From positions 1-64,000 of the forward strand of contig NZ_SMFL01000012.1 in assembly GCF_004349265.1 (NCBI RefSeq): DNA of 64,000 nt, written 5' to 3'. This document shows positions 1-8,196 of the stretch, in pieces. The translations under genes and the position numbers were made by a program. A model generated the notes under the pieces. The model ran no database searches, was not told where the DNA came from, and saw nothing but the letters and a program-made list of their open reading frames with translations. The number at the start of each line of letters is the position of its first letter. Position 1 is the stretch's first letter. Origin of the DNA: Dyadobacter psychrotolerans. Its GTDB lineage: Bacteria > Bacteroidota > Bacteroidia > Cytophagales > Spirosomataceae.

Positions 1-20
1 AGCAGTACTAATTACCCAAC
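1..20 (+). rRNA. 3' end of 23S rRNA (partial)
   Basis: The first bases read GCAGTACTAATTACCC, which resembles the 3' end of bacteroidete 23S rRNA. They lie about 115 bases before the 5S gene, as expected in an rRNA operon. The rest of 23S lies left of the window and the exact 3' end is a guess. Confidence 0.5.
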
Positions 21-133
21 AGCTTGCACATTAAATCTCTTTATTTTATCTCTTCTACTTCCAATATGACATGAAATTCAATGTTAATCATTGAAACTCA
101 AAAGACATTGTTGATAAACCAACAGAAAATCTT

Positions 134-246
134 GTTGGTGGCTATTGGCCTGGTGTTCACCTCTTCCCATCCCGAACAGAGAAGTTAAGCCCAGAACCGC
201 CGATGATACTTGGGTCAAACCTGGTAAAGTAGGTAGCCGCCACAAT
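134..246 (+). rRNA. rrf: 5S ribosomal RNA
   Basis: This is a full-length 5S gene of about 112 bases. It contains the conserved CCCATCCCGAACAGAGAAGTTAAGCCC block and the GTAGGTAGCCGCCAC 3' end, whose terminal bases pair with GGTGGC at the 5' end. It is the last gene of an rRNA operon and is followed about 12 bases later by a factor-independent terminator. The ends are set by helix I pairing and may be off by a few bases. Open reading frames across it on both strands are not genes. Confidence 0.95.
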
Positions 247-258
247 ACTATTAAACGA

Positions 259-286
259 AGACCATCTCAAAAGGATGGTCTTTTTG
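259..286 (+). terminator. rRNA operon terminator
   Basis: An 8-bp perfect stem (AGACCATC / GATGGTCT) with a 7-base loop runs straight into a T-tract. It sits just after 5S and ends the rRNA operon. Confidence 0.85.
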
Positions 287-300
287 TGTTTAGGACTATT

Positions 301-421
301 GGACCGGACGGGGCGACGACTCGCCGAGACGCGAAGTCTTAACCTCTTCCGATGTCGTGCCGCCCAGGCCGGGCCGCGCAGGTCGGGCCGCCCAGGCCGA
401 TGATATCGCCCCGTGCAGTCC
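301..421. repeat. GC-rich patch: 14-bp tandem repeats inside an inverted repeat
   Basis: Three 14-bp units (357-370, 371-384, 385-398) share the pattern GKGCCGCSCAGGYC. They lie inside a 16-bp inverted repeat (301-316 and 406-421, two mismatches). The patch is much richer in G and C than its surroundings. It could fold into a large hairpin just past the rRNA terminator. No protein or known RNA family was recognised. Confidence 0.6.
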
Positions 422-525
422 AACATGGTGAAGCAGAGGGAAGGCCTGGTGCGGGACGCGCATTCTAGTCGCCACAATACGATTACAATCTAGGCCATTC
501 CGAAAAGCGTGACTTTTTGGGTTTA
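396..525 (+). pseudogene. Decayed copy of the 5S 3' end and terminator
   Basis: Three blocks of the real 5S region recur here in order. GCCGATGATA is at 396-405 (5S: 199-208). TAGTCGCCACAATAC is at 466-480 (5S: 234-248, one mismatch). A 33-base stretch starting AGGCCATT then aligns without gaps to the 5S terminator with about two thirds identity. The first two blocks are 35 bases further apart than in 5S. The stem pairing is lost, so neither a working 5S nor a working terminator is expected. Read as a degenerate duplicate of the rRNA tail. Confidence 0.45.
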
Positions 526-740
526 CAAGTCGCGGTGTCAACCTCACTCATCTTAGCACCTCCAAAAGTACATGATAATACATTTCTGATCACAGGAGCC
601 TGGTCCTGGGCAAGCACGCTTCTGGCTTCTGACAAGAAAATCCTCAATGCGTGTGGCTTGTTCTTTTCGACATCCGTGAACTATGGTCTATATTACTTAT
701 CGAGACTACGGAAATGATAAAGAGAATGAAACTAATTATA
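526..740. other. Intergenic stretch, no gene recognised
   Basis: There is a 66-codon open frame on the plus strand and a longer open frame without a start codon on the minus strand. Neither resembles a family I know. It may be decayed coding DNA. Confidence 0.4.
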
Positions 741-760
741 TTTACCGAACGTTCGGTAAA
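741..760. promoter_or_regulatory. TetR operator (perfect 20-bp palindrome)
   Basis: TTTACCGAACGTTCGGTAAA is a perfect 20-bp inverted repeat ending 15 bases before the TetR start codon. Its size, symmetry and position are those of an autoregulatory TetR operator. Confidence 0.8.
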
Positions 761-775
761 TAAAGAGGAAAAGGT

Positions 776-1333
776 ATGGGTTATCTAAAAGTTGAAGATG
801 ATATAGTAATCGAAAAGCTGCTGGAAATATTTAGATCGGTTGGATACGATGGGGCAAGTATAAGCGGGCTTGCGGCGGCTATCGGGTTAAAAAAGGCGAG
901 CTTATATCACCGTTTTCCGGAAGGCAAAGAAGCAATGGCTCATGCGGTTCTTGCTTATATTGGCAATTGGAATGAAAGCCAGGTAATTGAAGTCTTAATG
1001 TCATCAAAACCAGCGAAAGAGCGTTTGGAAGTGGTTTTAGATTCAATTAATAGCCTTTATAATGGAGGACGGTTAGCATGCATATTAAGAGCATTGTCGC
1101 ATGGAACAGCTGCTGAGCTTTTTAAGGATGAAATAGCCATTATTTTTCAAACCTGGATATCAGCGTTTACGCATCTTGCGAACAACCTGGGGCATGAACC
1201 TGAAAAGTCGAAGAAGCTTGCTGAATCTACACTGGTCCGGATTCAGGGTTCACTGATACTCGCTCAAACTTTGCAGGATCCAAGTATATTCCAAATGGCG
1301 CTCGGTGATATTAAAGCTGATTTTTTGAAGTAG
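776..1333 (+). CDS. TetR/AcrR family transcriptional regulator
   Basis: A 185-residue one-domain repressor of the usual TetR length. Residues about 10-55 form the TetR helix-turn-helix, with GASISGLAAAIGLKKASLYHRF as the core and KASLYHRF as the recognition helix. The rest is the helical ligand-binding and dimerisation domain, whose ligand cannot be told from sequence. A perfect palindrome lies just upstream and its core recurs after the stop codon, before the next gene. The protein therefore probably represses itself and the two genes that follow. The partners include an FMN-binding oxidoreductase-like protein, so the inducer may be a small reactive or electrophilic compound. That last point is inference. 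Confidence 0.9.
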   Translation: MGYLKVEDDIVIEKLLEIFRSVGYDGASISGLAAAIGLKKASLYHRFPEGKEAMAHAVLAYIGNWNESQVIEVLMSSKPAKERLEVVLDSINSLYNGGRLACILRALSHGTAAELFKDEIAIIFQTWISAFTHLANNLGHEPEKSKKLAESTLVRIQGSLILAQTLQDPSIFQMALGDIKADFLK

Positions 1334-1340
1334 GGAAAAG

Positions 1341-1354
1341 GAACGTTCGGTAAA
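1341..1354. promoter_or_regulatory. Second TetR half-operator
   Basis: GAACGTTCGGTAAA repeats 14 contiguous bases (core plus right arm) of the palindrome at 741-760. It lies in the short gap between tetR and the next gene. It would allow the same repressor to control the downstream pair separately. Confidence 0.6.
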
Positions 1355-1384
1355 ATAAAATAATTTACTTAAACATTTAAAATC

Positions 1385-1627
1385 ATGTCAAAACTTGCAG
1401 TTACAACTCACGATCAGGTTTTTGCAGCATCTCAAAAGATCTCCGATGTATCGAAAGTACCTGGTGTTGAACTTAGTATTTCATCCGATGCTTTTTCTTC
1501 GCTAGCCTCTGTAATCTTTCAGAAGGCAAATCCAATTGAACTTTTTGGCGCTGCCCAATTTGCAAGCGATGAATGTGGCGATGCCATGTGGAATGAAGAA
1601 AATCTGAATCCGCCGTCGCAAAAATAG
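1385..1627 (+). CDS. Small uncharacterised protein in the TetR operon
   Basis: An 80-residue protein of no family I recognise. It has no signal peptide or membrane segment, is rich in Ser and Ala, and ends with an acidic stretch (ASDECGDAMWNEENLNPP). Its support comes from context: it starts about 30 bases after the second TetR operator copy and is followed 57 bases later by the PNPOx-like gene on the same strand. An overlapping minus-strand open frame has no support. It may be a small partner or stress protein, but no function can be assigned. Confidence 0.6.
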   Translation: MSKLAVTTHDQVFAASQKISDVSKVPGVELSISSDAFSSLASVIFQKANPIELFGAAQFASDECGDAMWNEENLNPPSQK

Positions 1628-1684
1628 ATTGTGTACTAATAACAGAGAACGAAGACAGCCGTTTAATCATAAAACAATAATAAT

Positions 1685-2296
1685 ATGGCAACTAATTATG
1701 CTGCTTTCGCCTTTGGTGAGCGTAGCAAAGCATTGCAGGAACAGCAGGGGAGCCGGGGGATTTATTCGAGGATTGAGCAACAACCAGGTAAAGGGTTGGC
1801 AAGTCGTGAAGTTAGTTTTATCCGGGATCGCGATAGCTTTTATCTGGCCAGTATTGGCGAAAATGCGTTTCCTTATATTCAGCACAGAGGCGGCCCCAAG
1901 GGATTTCTTCACGTTGTTGATTCGGAGACGTTGGCCTTTGCTGATTTTCAGGGAAACAAGCAATACATTTCGGCTGGGAATGCCCTTACTCATCCGGAGG
2001 TTTCCTTGTTTTTAATGGATTATTCGAGGCAAATTCGGTTAAAAATATACGCAAAAGCTGAAATAGCAGATGCTGCTGATTATCCGGATCTTTTGGCTGA
2101 AGTTTCTGCCGAAGGATATGAGCATATTACCGAGAGGATAATACTGTTGCACGTTTTGGCATTTGACTGGAATTGCCCAAAATACATCACCCCACGATAC
2201 ACAGCCGAAGAAATTAATACGGTTTTAGTACCGTTACAGGAAAAAATCCGGAGTTTGGAAGCTGAAGTAAGTATGTTGAAAAAGGGATTTAAATGA
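1685..2296 (+). CDS. Pyridoxamine 5'-phosphate oxidase-like FMN-binding protein
   Basis: A 203-residue soluble protein with the split-barrel flavin fold of the PNPOx family at about residues 35-140. The diagnostic run is FIRDRDSFYLASIGENAFPY followed by IQHRGGPKGFLHVVD, the pattern of the general-stress or oxidoreductase-like branch and not of vitamin B6 biosynthetic PdxH. Residues about 180-200 are predicted coiled coil (PLQEKIRSLEAEVSMLKK). Last gene of the TetR-controlled unit. Members bind FMN or F420 and reduce small molecules; the substrate here is unknown. An overlapping plus-strand frame (1629-2015) and a minus-strand one are shadows. Confidence 0.9.
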   Translation: MATNYAAFAFGERSKALQEQQGSRGIYSRIEQQPGKGLASREVSFIRDRDSFYLASIGENAFPYIQHRGGPKGFLHVVDSETLAFADFQGNKQYISAGNALTHPEVSLFLMDYSRQIRLKIYAKAEIADAADYPDLLAEVSAEGYEHITERIILLHVLAFDWNCPKYITPRYTAEEINTVLVPLQEKIRSLEAEVSMLKKGFK

Positions 2297-2419
2297 TGTT
2301 TTTAACAGCCGGAATTCCCAGCAATGGCAGGGTCAGGAAGTGTTTGTCGCGTCATAGGGTGCAGATATCCGTTGATCTTTCAGGATAATAGAAAATCAGG
2401 TTATTAAACCCAAAGCCCC

Positions 2420-4465
2420 ATGAATGCTCGTTTTGTAATAAAATTTCTGCTTTGCACTTTCGCGTTATCCATTTCTTACAGCTCTTTTGCCCAAAAAAGG
2501 TGGCAGCAACTTACATCTGTTGAAGATATCTGCGCCGATGCTCCGGAAACCATGAAGATGATGCTGGATCAGTTTGATCTTGACAAACCGGGGCTTGAGC
2601 AGGTAAAGGCCGCACAAAAAAAAGGAGATTTGATTGGGGCTTGCAAACAACTGCTGGTTTATTATCAGAACGGAAAGACTGCCTCATTTCTGAGAAAGAC
2701 TCTGCCCGCAGCGTCGGATAAAACAGCGGCAGAAGCAGATACCATTTTAAAGAATGTATTCATCATTCAAAATGTGAAGGGCCAGGTGCCTTTGTTATCC
2801 GACGGCCACCGCGACTGGCACTACAAAGGACCAAATAATGACCGCGAATGGGCCTGGCTTTCTAACCGGCACACACAATTGGCTACGGTTTTTGATACCT
2901 ACATGGAAACCGGTAATCCTAAATATGCTCAGTACATAGATGTTTTCCTTAAAGATTTTATTCTCAAAAGTTTGCCTTATCCGGCTGTAAAAAGCAGTAC
3001 TTCGGTTTGGCGCGGACTGGAAGTGGCAGCCAGAGTAAAGGTTTGGTCCCGCATTTATTACGGGCTTCTCAAAAGCCCTTATCTGTCTCCGGCCACACAG
3101 TTGCTGTTGTTGAGCAGTCTTCCTGACCACGCACATTATAACCGCCAGTTTCATTCAGGCAATAACTGGCTGACGATGGAAATTTCGGCTCTCGCGACGG
3201 TTGCTACCAATTTTCCGGAATATAAAAAGTCAGATGAGTGGCTCTCTTACGCAATCGCCACCATGGCAAAAAGTATGAAAGGACAGGTTTACAAAGATGG
3301 TACCCAAACGGAGCTCACTTCTCATTATCACAATGTAGCGTTATCCAATTTCGTATTGTTTAAGGAAATTTGTGACCGCGCCAACCGCCCCCTTCCTGAT
3401 TTTTTCAATCAGACCATCATTGAAATGTATAATTATATTGCCCGGGCTGTACGACCAGATGGCTATCGTATCCTGAACAACGACGGCGATCGGGGAAGCG
3501 ACAGAGCATTGCTTTTGGAAGCCGCAAAAAAGTATAATAAGCCGGAGTGGGCCTATCTGGCTTCCAATGGCAAAACGGGAACAAAACCCTTTCAGGGGCC
3601 TTCGTACTTTTTTCCATGGGCCGGACAGCTGATATCCCGGAGCAACTACAACGCGGATGCGCACTGGTCATTTTTTGATATCGGTCCGTGGGGAAGTGGT
3701 CACCAGCACAACGACAAACTGCACATTTCCGTCTCAGCCTTTGGCCGCGATTTGTTGGTGGATGCAGGCCGGTTTGCATACACAGGAGAAGTTGCAGATA
3801 AATTCCGTCCTTACGCAAAGGGTAGTGAAGGTCATAATTTGATTTTGATCGATGGAAAAGGGCAGCAGCCGGGTCCGCTGTTGGCGAAGGAGCCTTTGAA
3901 CTCGAACCATGTAAAAATTACCCCTGATTTTGACTACGCAGCCAATGATTTTTCCGCATTTGATGTAAACGGTTCTGCCAGCCACACACGCGCGGTTATG
4001 TATGTCCGCGGTCAGTTTTGGGTTGTTGTGGACCGCATCCGAACAGACAAACCAAGGAAAATAGAAGCACTATGGCACTGGCATCCCGACTGCCTGGTAA
4101 GCCAGGATGCTAGTTCGGTACGTACGAATAATTCCCGGGGAAATCTGGCTATAATTCCTGTAAGCAGCCAAAAAAATAAAATCGATTTTATAAAAGGACA
4201 AGAGAAACCGGAGATTCAAGGCTGGTATAGTCCGGAGTACAACGTGTATATGCCCAATACCACGGCGATATACAACACCGACATTGCGGGCGACAAAACC
4301 TTTGTATGGCTGTTACTGCCCTCGGAAGGTAAAACACCATATGTAAAAACCAGGGTTATATCGGAAACCAGCGATGAAGTAAAAGTTGAAATAGTTACCA
4401 GAGGCAAAACCTGGAAAATGACAATACCATTTAATGCTAGTGCAAGGGCGGAGTTGGAGAAGTGA
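2420..4465 (+). CDS. Secreted heparinase II/III-family polysaccharide lyase
   Basis: A 681-residue exported enzyme. Residues 1-24 are a signal peptide ending SSFAQ. Residues about 60-370 form the helical toroid of the alginate/heparin lyase group, and about 385-620 the heparinase II/III beta-sandwich. The likely catalytic region includes HYHN at 302-305 and GHQHNDKLH around 428-434, followed by VDAGRFAY, typical of the family. Such lyases cleave uronic-acid-containing polysaccharides by beta-elimination in the periplasm. Substrate (heparan-like, alginate or other) cannot be fixed from sequence; PL12-type is one option. It stands alone, without susCD beside it. The gene to its right converges on it. 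Confidence 0.88.
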   Translation: MNARFVIKFLLCTFALSISYSSFAQKRWQQLTSVEDICADAPETMKMMLDQFDLDKPGLEQVKAAQKKGDLIGACKQLLVYYQNGKTASFLRKTLPAASDKTAAEADTILKNVFIIQNVKGQVPLLSDGHRDWHYKGPNNDREWAWLSNRHTQLATVFDTYMETGNPKYAQYIDVFLKDFILKSLPYPAVKSSTSVWRGLEVAARVKVWSRIYYGLLKSPYLSPATQLLLLSSLPDHAHYNRQFHSGNNWLTMEISALATVATNFPEYKKSDEWLSYAIATMAKSMKGQVYKDGTQTELTSHYHNVALSNFVLFKEICDRANRPLPDFFNQTIIEMYNYIARAVRPDGYRILNNDGDRGSDRALLLEAAKKYNKPEWAYLASNGKTGTKPFQGPSYFFPWAGQLISRSNYNADAHWSFFDIGPWGSGHQHNDKLHISVSAFGRDLLVDAGRFAYTGEVADKFRPYAKGSEGHNLILIDGKGQQPGPLLAKEPLNSNHVKITPDFDYAANDFSAFDVNGSASHTRAVMYVRGQFWVVVDRIRTDKPRKIEALWHWHPDCLVSQDASSVRTNNSRGNLAIIPVSSQKNKIDFIKGQEKPEIQGWYSPEYNVYMPNTTAIYNTDIAGDKTFVWLLLPSEGKTPYVKTRVISETSDEVKVEIVTRGKTWKMTIPFNASARAELEK

Positions 4466-4474
4466 AATCCAAAC

Positions 4475-4511
4475 TAAAAACAAAAAACCCTACCAGTTTC
4501 CTGGCAGGGTT
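4475..4511 (-). terminator. Terminator for the minus-strand uptake operon
   Basis: An 11-bp stem (one wobble pair) with a 4-base loop is followed on the minus strand by TTTTTTGTTTTT. It lies about 100 bases past the DUF2271 stop codon and between convergent genes. It may also slow plus-strand transcripts from the lyase gene. Confidence 0.75.
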
Positions 4512-4613
4512 GCTGTAGTATGCTAAACCTTTATCTATTTACAGATCGGGATTATTTTTGATTTGTAAATAACCTTGACTAATATGCAAACTCTGCCTGG
4601 AAAGTATAATGGA

Positions 4614-5096
4614 TTACTGCACTTTACTAAATTTCACAAAACGGACATATCCGTCTCCTGTCGCCCGCTCGGCAAGGCCTTCTGTGGTTAAAGGAATCTC
4701 AACGTCTGCAACATGGTATTTTTGTTCTTCGACGGCCGATTCAAACCTTAATTTATAGCCTTTGTTAATTTTAGCATCGTCCAGTTCTATTACATGCACC
4801 GCTCTGTCTCCGCCTGCGATGGACGCGCCGGTGATGGCACTGAGCTTTGCCTTTGTTTTTGTCTGGTATTTATGCCATTGTTTCAGCGTGTTATACCACT
4901 GTTTGTCAGAGCCGAGAACATACAAGGTTTTGTCATAAGCGCCCTGAGGGGTAACCAGGGATATTATCACATAAGCAGCTTCACCACGATAGCTATTCAT
5001 CTGTACCAGGCACTTGTATTTACTGGTTTGAGCAGGAGCGTTTAAGGTGAAAAATAAAATGAAAAGGAATGGAAAAAGAAGTCTTGAAAAATGCAT
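4614..5096 (-). CDS. DUF2271-like secreted protein
   Basis: A 160-residue exported protein. Residues 1-22 form a signal peptide ending APAQ. The rest is a beta-rich domain with YVIISLVTPQGAYDKTLYVLG, a WHKYQ segment and a C-terminal GDGYVRFVKFSK, which resembles DUF2271. In bacteroidetes such proteins occur beside TonB receptors and PepSY proteins of iron uptake. It is the last gene of the TonB receptor operon, 84 bases after the ankyrin gene; that gap holds a 7-bp repeat array and a 14-bp hairpin that may change its expression. A periplasmic accessory role in iron or siderophore handling is inferred. Confidence 0.7.
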   Translation of the reverse strand: MHFSRLLFPFLFILFFTLNAPAQTSKYKCLVQMNSYRGEAAYVIISLVTPQGAYDKTLYVLGSDKQWYNTLKQWHKYQTKTKAKLSAITGASIAGGDRAVHVIELDDAKINKGYKLRFESAVEEQKYHVADVEIPLTTEGLAERATGDGYVRFVKFSKVQ

Positions 5097-5113
5097 TTAT
5101 TTTTATTATTGAA

Positions 5114-5148
5114 TTAAGAGTTAAGAGATAAGAGATAAGAGATAAGAA
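5114..5148. repeat. Heptanucleotide tandem repeat (WTAAGAG x5)
   Basis: Five successive 7-base units read TTAAGAG, TTAAGAG, ATAAGAG, ATAAGAG and ATAAGAA. The array lies just upstream of the DUF2271 start codon (minus strand) and overlaps the hairpin at 5139-5175. A related array (CTAARAG) lies at 37189-37223. Confidence 0.85.
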
Positions 5149-5175
5149 TGAGCGGCGTCCACTCATTCTTATCTC
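5139..5175. repeat. 14-bp perfect inverted repeat between operon genes
   Basis: GAGATAAGAATGAG (5139-5152) pairs perfectly with CTCATTCTTATCTC (5162-5175) around a 9-base loop. It starts 5 bases after the ankyrin stop codon on the minus strand. No T-tract follows, so an mRNA-stabilising or processing hairpin fits better than a terminator. Confidence 0.75.
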
Positions 5176-5180
5176 AATCA

Positions 5181-6749
5181 TTATTTCAAAAAGTCGAGCG
5201 TTACCTTATTTTCTGTAAGGAAAGTGTTGTCCTTTGCCAGATCATAAGCGGTTTCGCCGAATTCGGTTTTAAGGTCTTTTTTTGCGCCAAGAGATATCAG
5301 CGTTTTAAGGATTTTATCATCCTTAGCTACCAAAGCTGCCTTATGCAAAGGTGTTGCTCCTTCTTTATCCTGGGCATTGATATTGACACCAAGTGAGGTA
5401 GCCTTTTGGAATAGTTTGACATTTCCCTTTGCAACTGCCAAATGGAACAGTGTATTGCCATTTTCCTGTGGTGCGGAAACATCCAGACCTGCAGTTTTTA
5501 ATATTTCAAGTTTTTTCTCAAACTCCTTTTCAGCACGTTCTCTTCCATTTCCAGTCTGGCCACCTGGTCTGCCCTGACCCTCCGGTCCGCCGGGACCCGG
5601 TCCACCAGCACCGCGCTCGCCACCCGGTCCACCAGCTCTGTATGATTCAAACCAGTGATATGCCAGGTTGTTTCCGTCTTTATCCAATACCTTGATATCT
5701 GCTCCGTTTTTCAAAAGTAGCGCAGCAATCTCGGAAGACCCGCCTGAAATGGCCTTAGTCAATGCTGATTCACCTTTTTCATTTACAGCGTTGATATTCT
5801 TCACCTTTGGTAGTAATGTTTTTTCTACCAGCCCGATATCTCTTCCCGATGAGGCGATGATGAGCAACGTATTGCCTTCATTATCTGCCTTATTGAGATC
5901 TACGCCTTTGTCGATAAAATAAGTAAGCAGTTCTGGATTGGGCCTGCGAATCAGCTGATGGAGTATGGTTCCTCCATCTTTACTAATCGTTTTAGGATCC
6001 AGTTTTAAAGTTTCAACCAGATATTTATAAGTGTCAATGCCATTGCCTGACATTCTTGATCCCTGCGCCGCAAAAAACAAAGCGTTGCCAGTCGGTTTTA
6101 CACCTCTTTTGATGAGCTTTTCGATAATCTCTTTGTTGCCGGTTCTGGCTGCGTAGTCCGTAACGGTACTTCCGTATTCGTCTTTATCGGTAATAGAAAG
6201 TCCTTTTGTAATAAAATAATCGGTAAGGGTGAGCTCCGGATCTGCGGCTACACCAAGCATAAGCACCGTAGCACCGTTTTCATATTTTGTCTTAGGAGAA
6301 ACACCCGCTTTAAATAAGGCTTCGTAAACGCCCTTATCCTGATTTCCACTGGAAGCCGCATTGCCAATGATACTGCTGCCATGACTATCCGTCAAATGTA
6401 CATCAGAACCTTTTTCAACCAGGTATTTCACCAGCTCGGCATTACCCCTTGATGCTGCCCAGTGCAGGTAGGAGGCGCTATGATGCGTTTTTTTCTTTAC
6501 ACCATTACCTTCCTGTTCCACCATAAATTTAATTGTTTCCAATGGCGCACCGTTTAAAATGGCTCTGGCTGTAGGATCCCAGGATACTGCGTCCGGTTTG
6601 GAGGGACTATTTCCTTTTGCAATTTCGGCTTTTACAGCAGCCACATCAGGCTTTGTTTTCCAAAAATCGGCGCTCATCAGCGTATTGGTATTCTGCGCGT
6701 TTACATGTAATGCGGAGAGTATGAAGGTTGTAAGAAGGATTTTTTTCAT
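5181..6749 (-). CDS. Secreted ankyrin-repeat protein
   Basis: A 522-residue exported protein: signal peptide 1-18 (ALHVNAQ), then ankyrin repeats in two blocks, about residues 60-365 and 400-510. Recognisable units include GSTVTDYAARTGNKEIIEKL, GESALTKAISGGSSEIAALL and GATPLHKAALVAKDDKILKTL. The blocks are separated by a linker at about 369-400 made almost only of Gly, Pro, Arg and Glu, which should be unstructured. It sits between the DUF4374 lipoprotein and DUF2271 genes in the uptake operon, so a periplasmic scaffold or protein-binding role in that system is likely. This is inference; ankyrin repeats bind proteins in general. Confidence 0.9.
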   Translation of the reverse strand: MKKILLTTFILSALHVNAQNTNTLMSADFWKTKPDVAAVKAEIAKGNSPSKPDAVSWDPTARAILNGAPLETIKFMVEQEGNGVKKKTHHSASYLHWAASRGNAELVKYLVEKGSDVHLTDSHGSSIIGNAASSGNQDKGVYEALFKAGVSPKTKYENGATVLMLGVAADPELTLTDYFITKGLSITDKDEYGSTVTDYAARTGNKEIIEKLIKRGVKPTGNALFFAAQGSRMSGNGIDTYKYLVETLKLDPKTISKDGGTILHQLIRRPNPELLTYFIDKGVDLNKADNEGNTLLIIASSGRDIGLVEKTLLPKVKNINAVNEKGESALTKAISGGSSEIAALLLKNGADIKVLDKDGNNLAYHWFESYRAGGPGGERGAGGPGPGGPEGQGRPGGQTGNGRERAEKEFEKKLEILKTAGLDVSAPQENGNTLFHLAVAKGNVKLFQKATSLGVNINAQDKEGATPLHKAALVAKDDKILKTLISLGAKKDLKTEFGETAYDLAKDNTFLTENKVTLDFLK

Positions 6750-6847
6750 AAACTAAAATAAATGGATGTTATTTATTACAAAAAAGGAGATACAACTTTG
6801 GTGTTGTATCTCACTTTTTTTCCTTAATCATGACATTGAAAAAGACC

Positions 6848-8182
6848 TTAGTAAGAGCCCAGGTAGCTTGATCCCGACTGACCGGTTAATGAAGCACCTT
6901 TGATTACTTCTCTGGTTTTCCAGTTGATTACATATAATCTTCCTGCTTCGCCTGTTGGTGTAAGAGGTACATAAACAAAATCTCCGCTTACTGCAAGGTT
7001 CTGGAATTGGCCGAAGTCCAATCCTGCCTCGTAATCGTTTGCGATTCTGGTAGCCGTTCTTGAATTTAAGTCAACCAGAGCAATATAACCACCATCTCCG
7101 GCAATGTTATATAAAACCAAACCTATGCCGTCTTTGATATATCTCCATGCCTGAATACGTGTATCTGTAAGACTCAAAGCCGCATCCAGATTGAAGTGGT
7201 ATCCGTTATCGTAATCGTTGGTAGCCTTGTTTATACGTAAAATATCTTTTCCACCGGTAGCTGTTGCCTGATACACATTACCATCCGTTCCTACATACTG
7301 TGTCATGGTACGGTATGAATGATTGTTGGTTTTAGAGACAGTAGAGTAGATAAGTTTTGGATTTTGCAATGATGGGTAATCAACTACAAGCGTTGTTGTG
7401 CCAAGTGTTCTTCCGGCTGCATCATTAGCCCAGGTCGGGAGTCCCGCAGTAGTGTAAGATAATTTTTTCGGGTCAATTTTGCTTACGTTGCAACCGATGA
7501 AAATCTTGGTTTTGGCTTCATTCAAAACCGGAACATCAATACGTCCCACAGAGTAACCCTGAGCTTCCAATTCAGCAGTAAAAGGGAAGTCGAATTCAGT
7601 AGAGTTAGGTACTTTTGCGTCTTTTAAATCGATCACCGCAATTCTTACTTTTCCTCTGGTATATTTAAAAACGTGGTTGGGTGCTGCACCTTCTGTAACA
7701 GTAGTACTTCCTGTTAAGTGGACACCAATTCCAATATTTTCAGCAGCTTTTGTCCAGCGGGGAGATGTTCCAACGATATCTGACAGATCCAGCTCATTGC
7801 CTGTATCCTGATAATCCTTTGCACCTTTTACAAGATACTTGTTAAACACACCTCCATCTTCACCCGTATATTGGATGTTGTAGAGTTCTGTTCCATCCTC
7901 GGAAGCCTGCACACGGGCCGTACGGGCGGATCTTAATCCAAAGCCGTTTGCATAGATGTTCACCGAAAAATTAGGATCGATTGCCTGGGCGTGGGTAAGG
8001 GCATAAGCCATTGTGCCACCGTTACCTGCCGTTCCGGCTTCATCGGGAATAGAGGCAGTTAGTGATATAAATTCTCTGGTAACCGGGGTTTCACCACCAT
8101 CCGGATTTGTAGCGTCATCCTTACAGCCCGCAAACATCATGGCTACTCCTACTATCGCTGCACTTAAGAGATTTTTTTTCAT
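6848..8182 (-). CDS. DUF4374 lipoprotein, XusB-like siderophore-binding candidate
   Basis: A 444-residue lipoprotein with signal peptide and lipobox MFAG-C20, followed by an acidic KDD run of the kind seen in surface-exposed bacteroidete lipoproteins. The body resembles the DUF4374 family, expected to be a beta-propeller. From memory, XusB of Bacteroides thetaiotaomicron, a surface protein that captures ferric enterobactin, is of this type and is encoded beside the TonB receptor XusA. The gene here starts 14 bases after a TonB receptor gene, the same arrangement. The substrate may be a siderophore or other iron chelate. The XusC-type PepSY protein is not found nearby. Confidence 0.8.
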   Translation of the reverse strand: MKKNLLSAAIVGVAMMFAGCKDDATNPDGGETPVTREFISLTASIPDEAGTAGNGGTMAYALTHAQAIDPNFSVNIYANGFGLRSARTARVQASEDGTELYNIQYTGEDGGVFNKYLVKGAKDYQDTGNELDLSDIVGTSPRWTKAAENIGIGVHLTGSTTVTEGAAPNHVFKYTRGKVRIAVIDLKDAKVPNSTEFDFPFTAELEAQGYSVGRIDVPVLNEAKTKIFIGCNVSKIDPKKLSYTTAGLPTWANDAAGRTLGTTTLVVDYPSLQNPKLIYSTVSKTNNHSYRTMTQYVGTDGNVYQATATGGKDILRINKATNDYDNGYHFNLDAALSLTDTRIQAWRYIKDGIGLVLYNIAGDGGYIALVDLNSRTATRIANDYEAGLDFGQFQNLAVSGDFVYVPLTPTGEAGRLYVINWKTREVIKGASLTGQSGSSYLGSY

Positions 8183-8196
8183 TTTAAAATTGATTA

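Noticed and set aside
301..421. CRISPR-like array in the GC-rich repeats
   Set aside because: The 14-bp units are directly adjacent with no spacers and no cas genes are present.
145..547. Open frames on both strands over and after the 5S gene
   Set aside because: They cover 5S rRNA, its terminator and GC-rich repeats; compositions are explained by the RNA and repeats, with no family resemblance.
517..717. 66-codon plus-strand frame
   Set aside because: No recognisable domain, no promoter and an equally open frame on the other strand; more likely decayed or non-coding DNA.
1629..2015. 128-codon frame overlapping the PNPOx-like gene
   Set aside because: Same-strand shadow of a clearly recognisable gene in another frame.
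5139..5175. Rho-independent terminator after the ankyrin gene
   Set aside because: The stem is strong but no T-tract follows on the minus strand, and the downstream gene appears to belong to the same operon.
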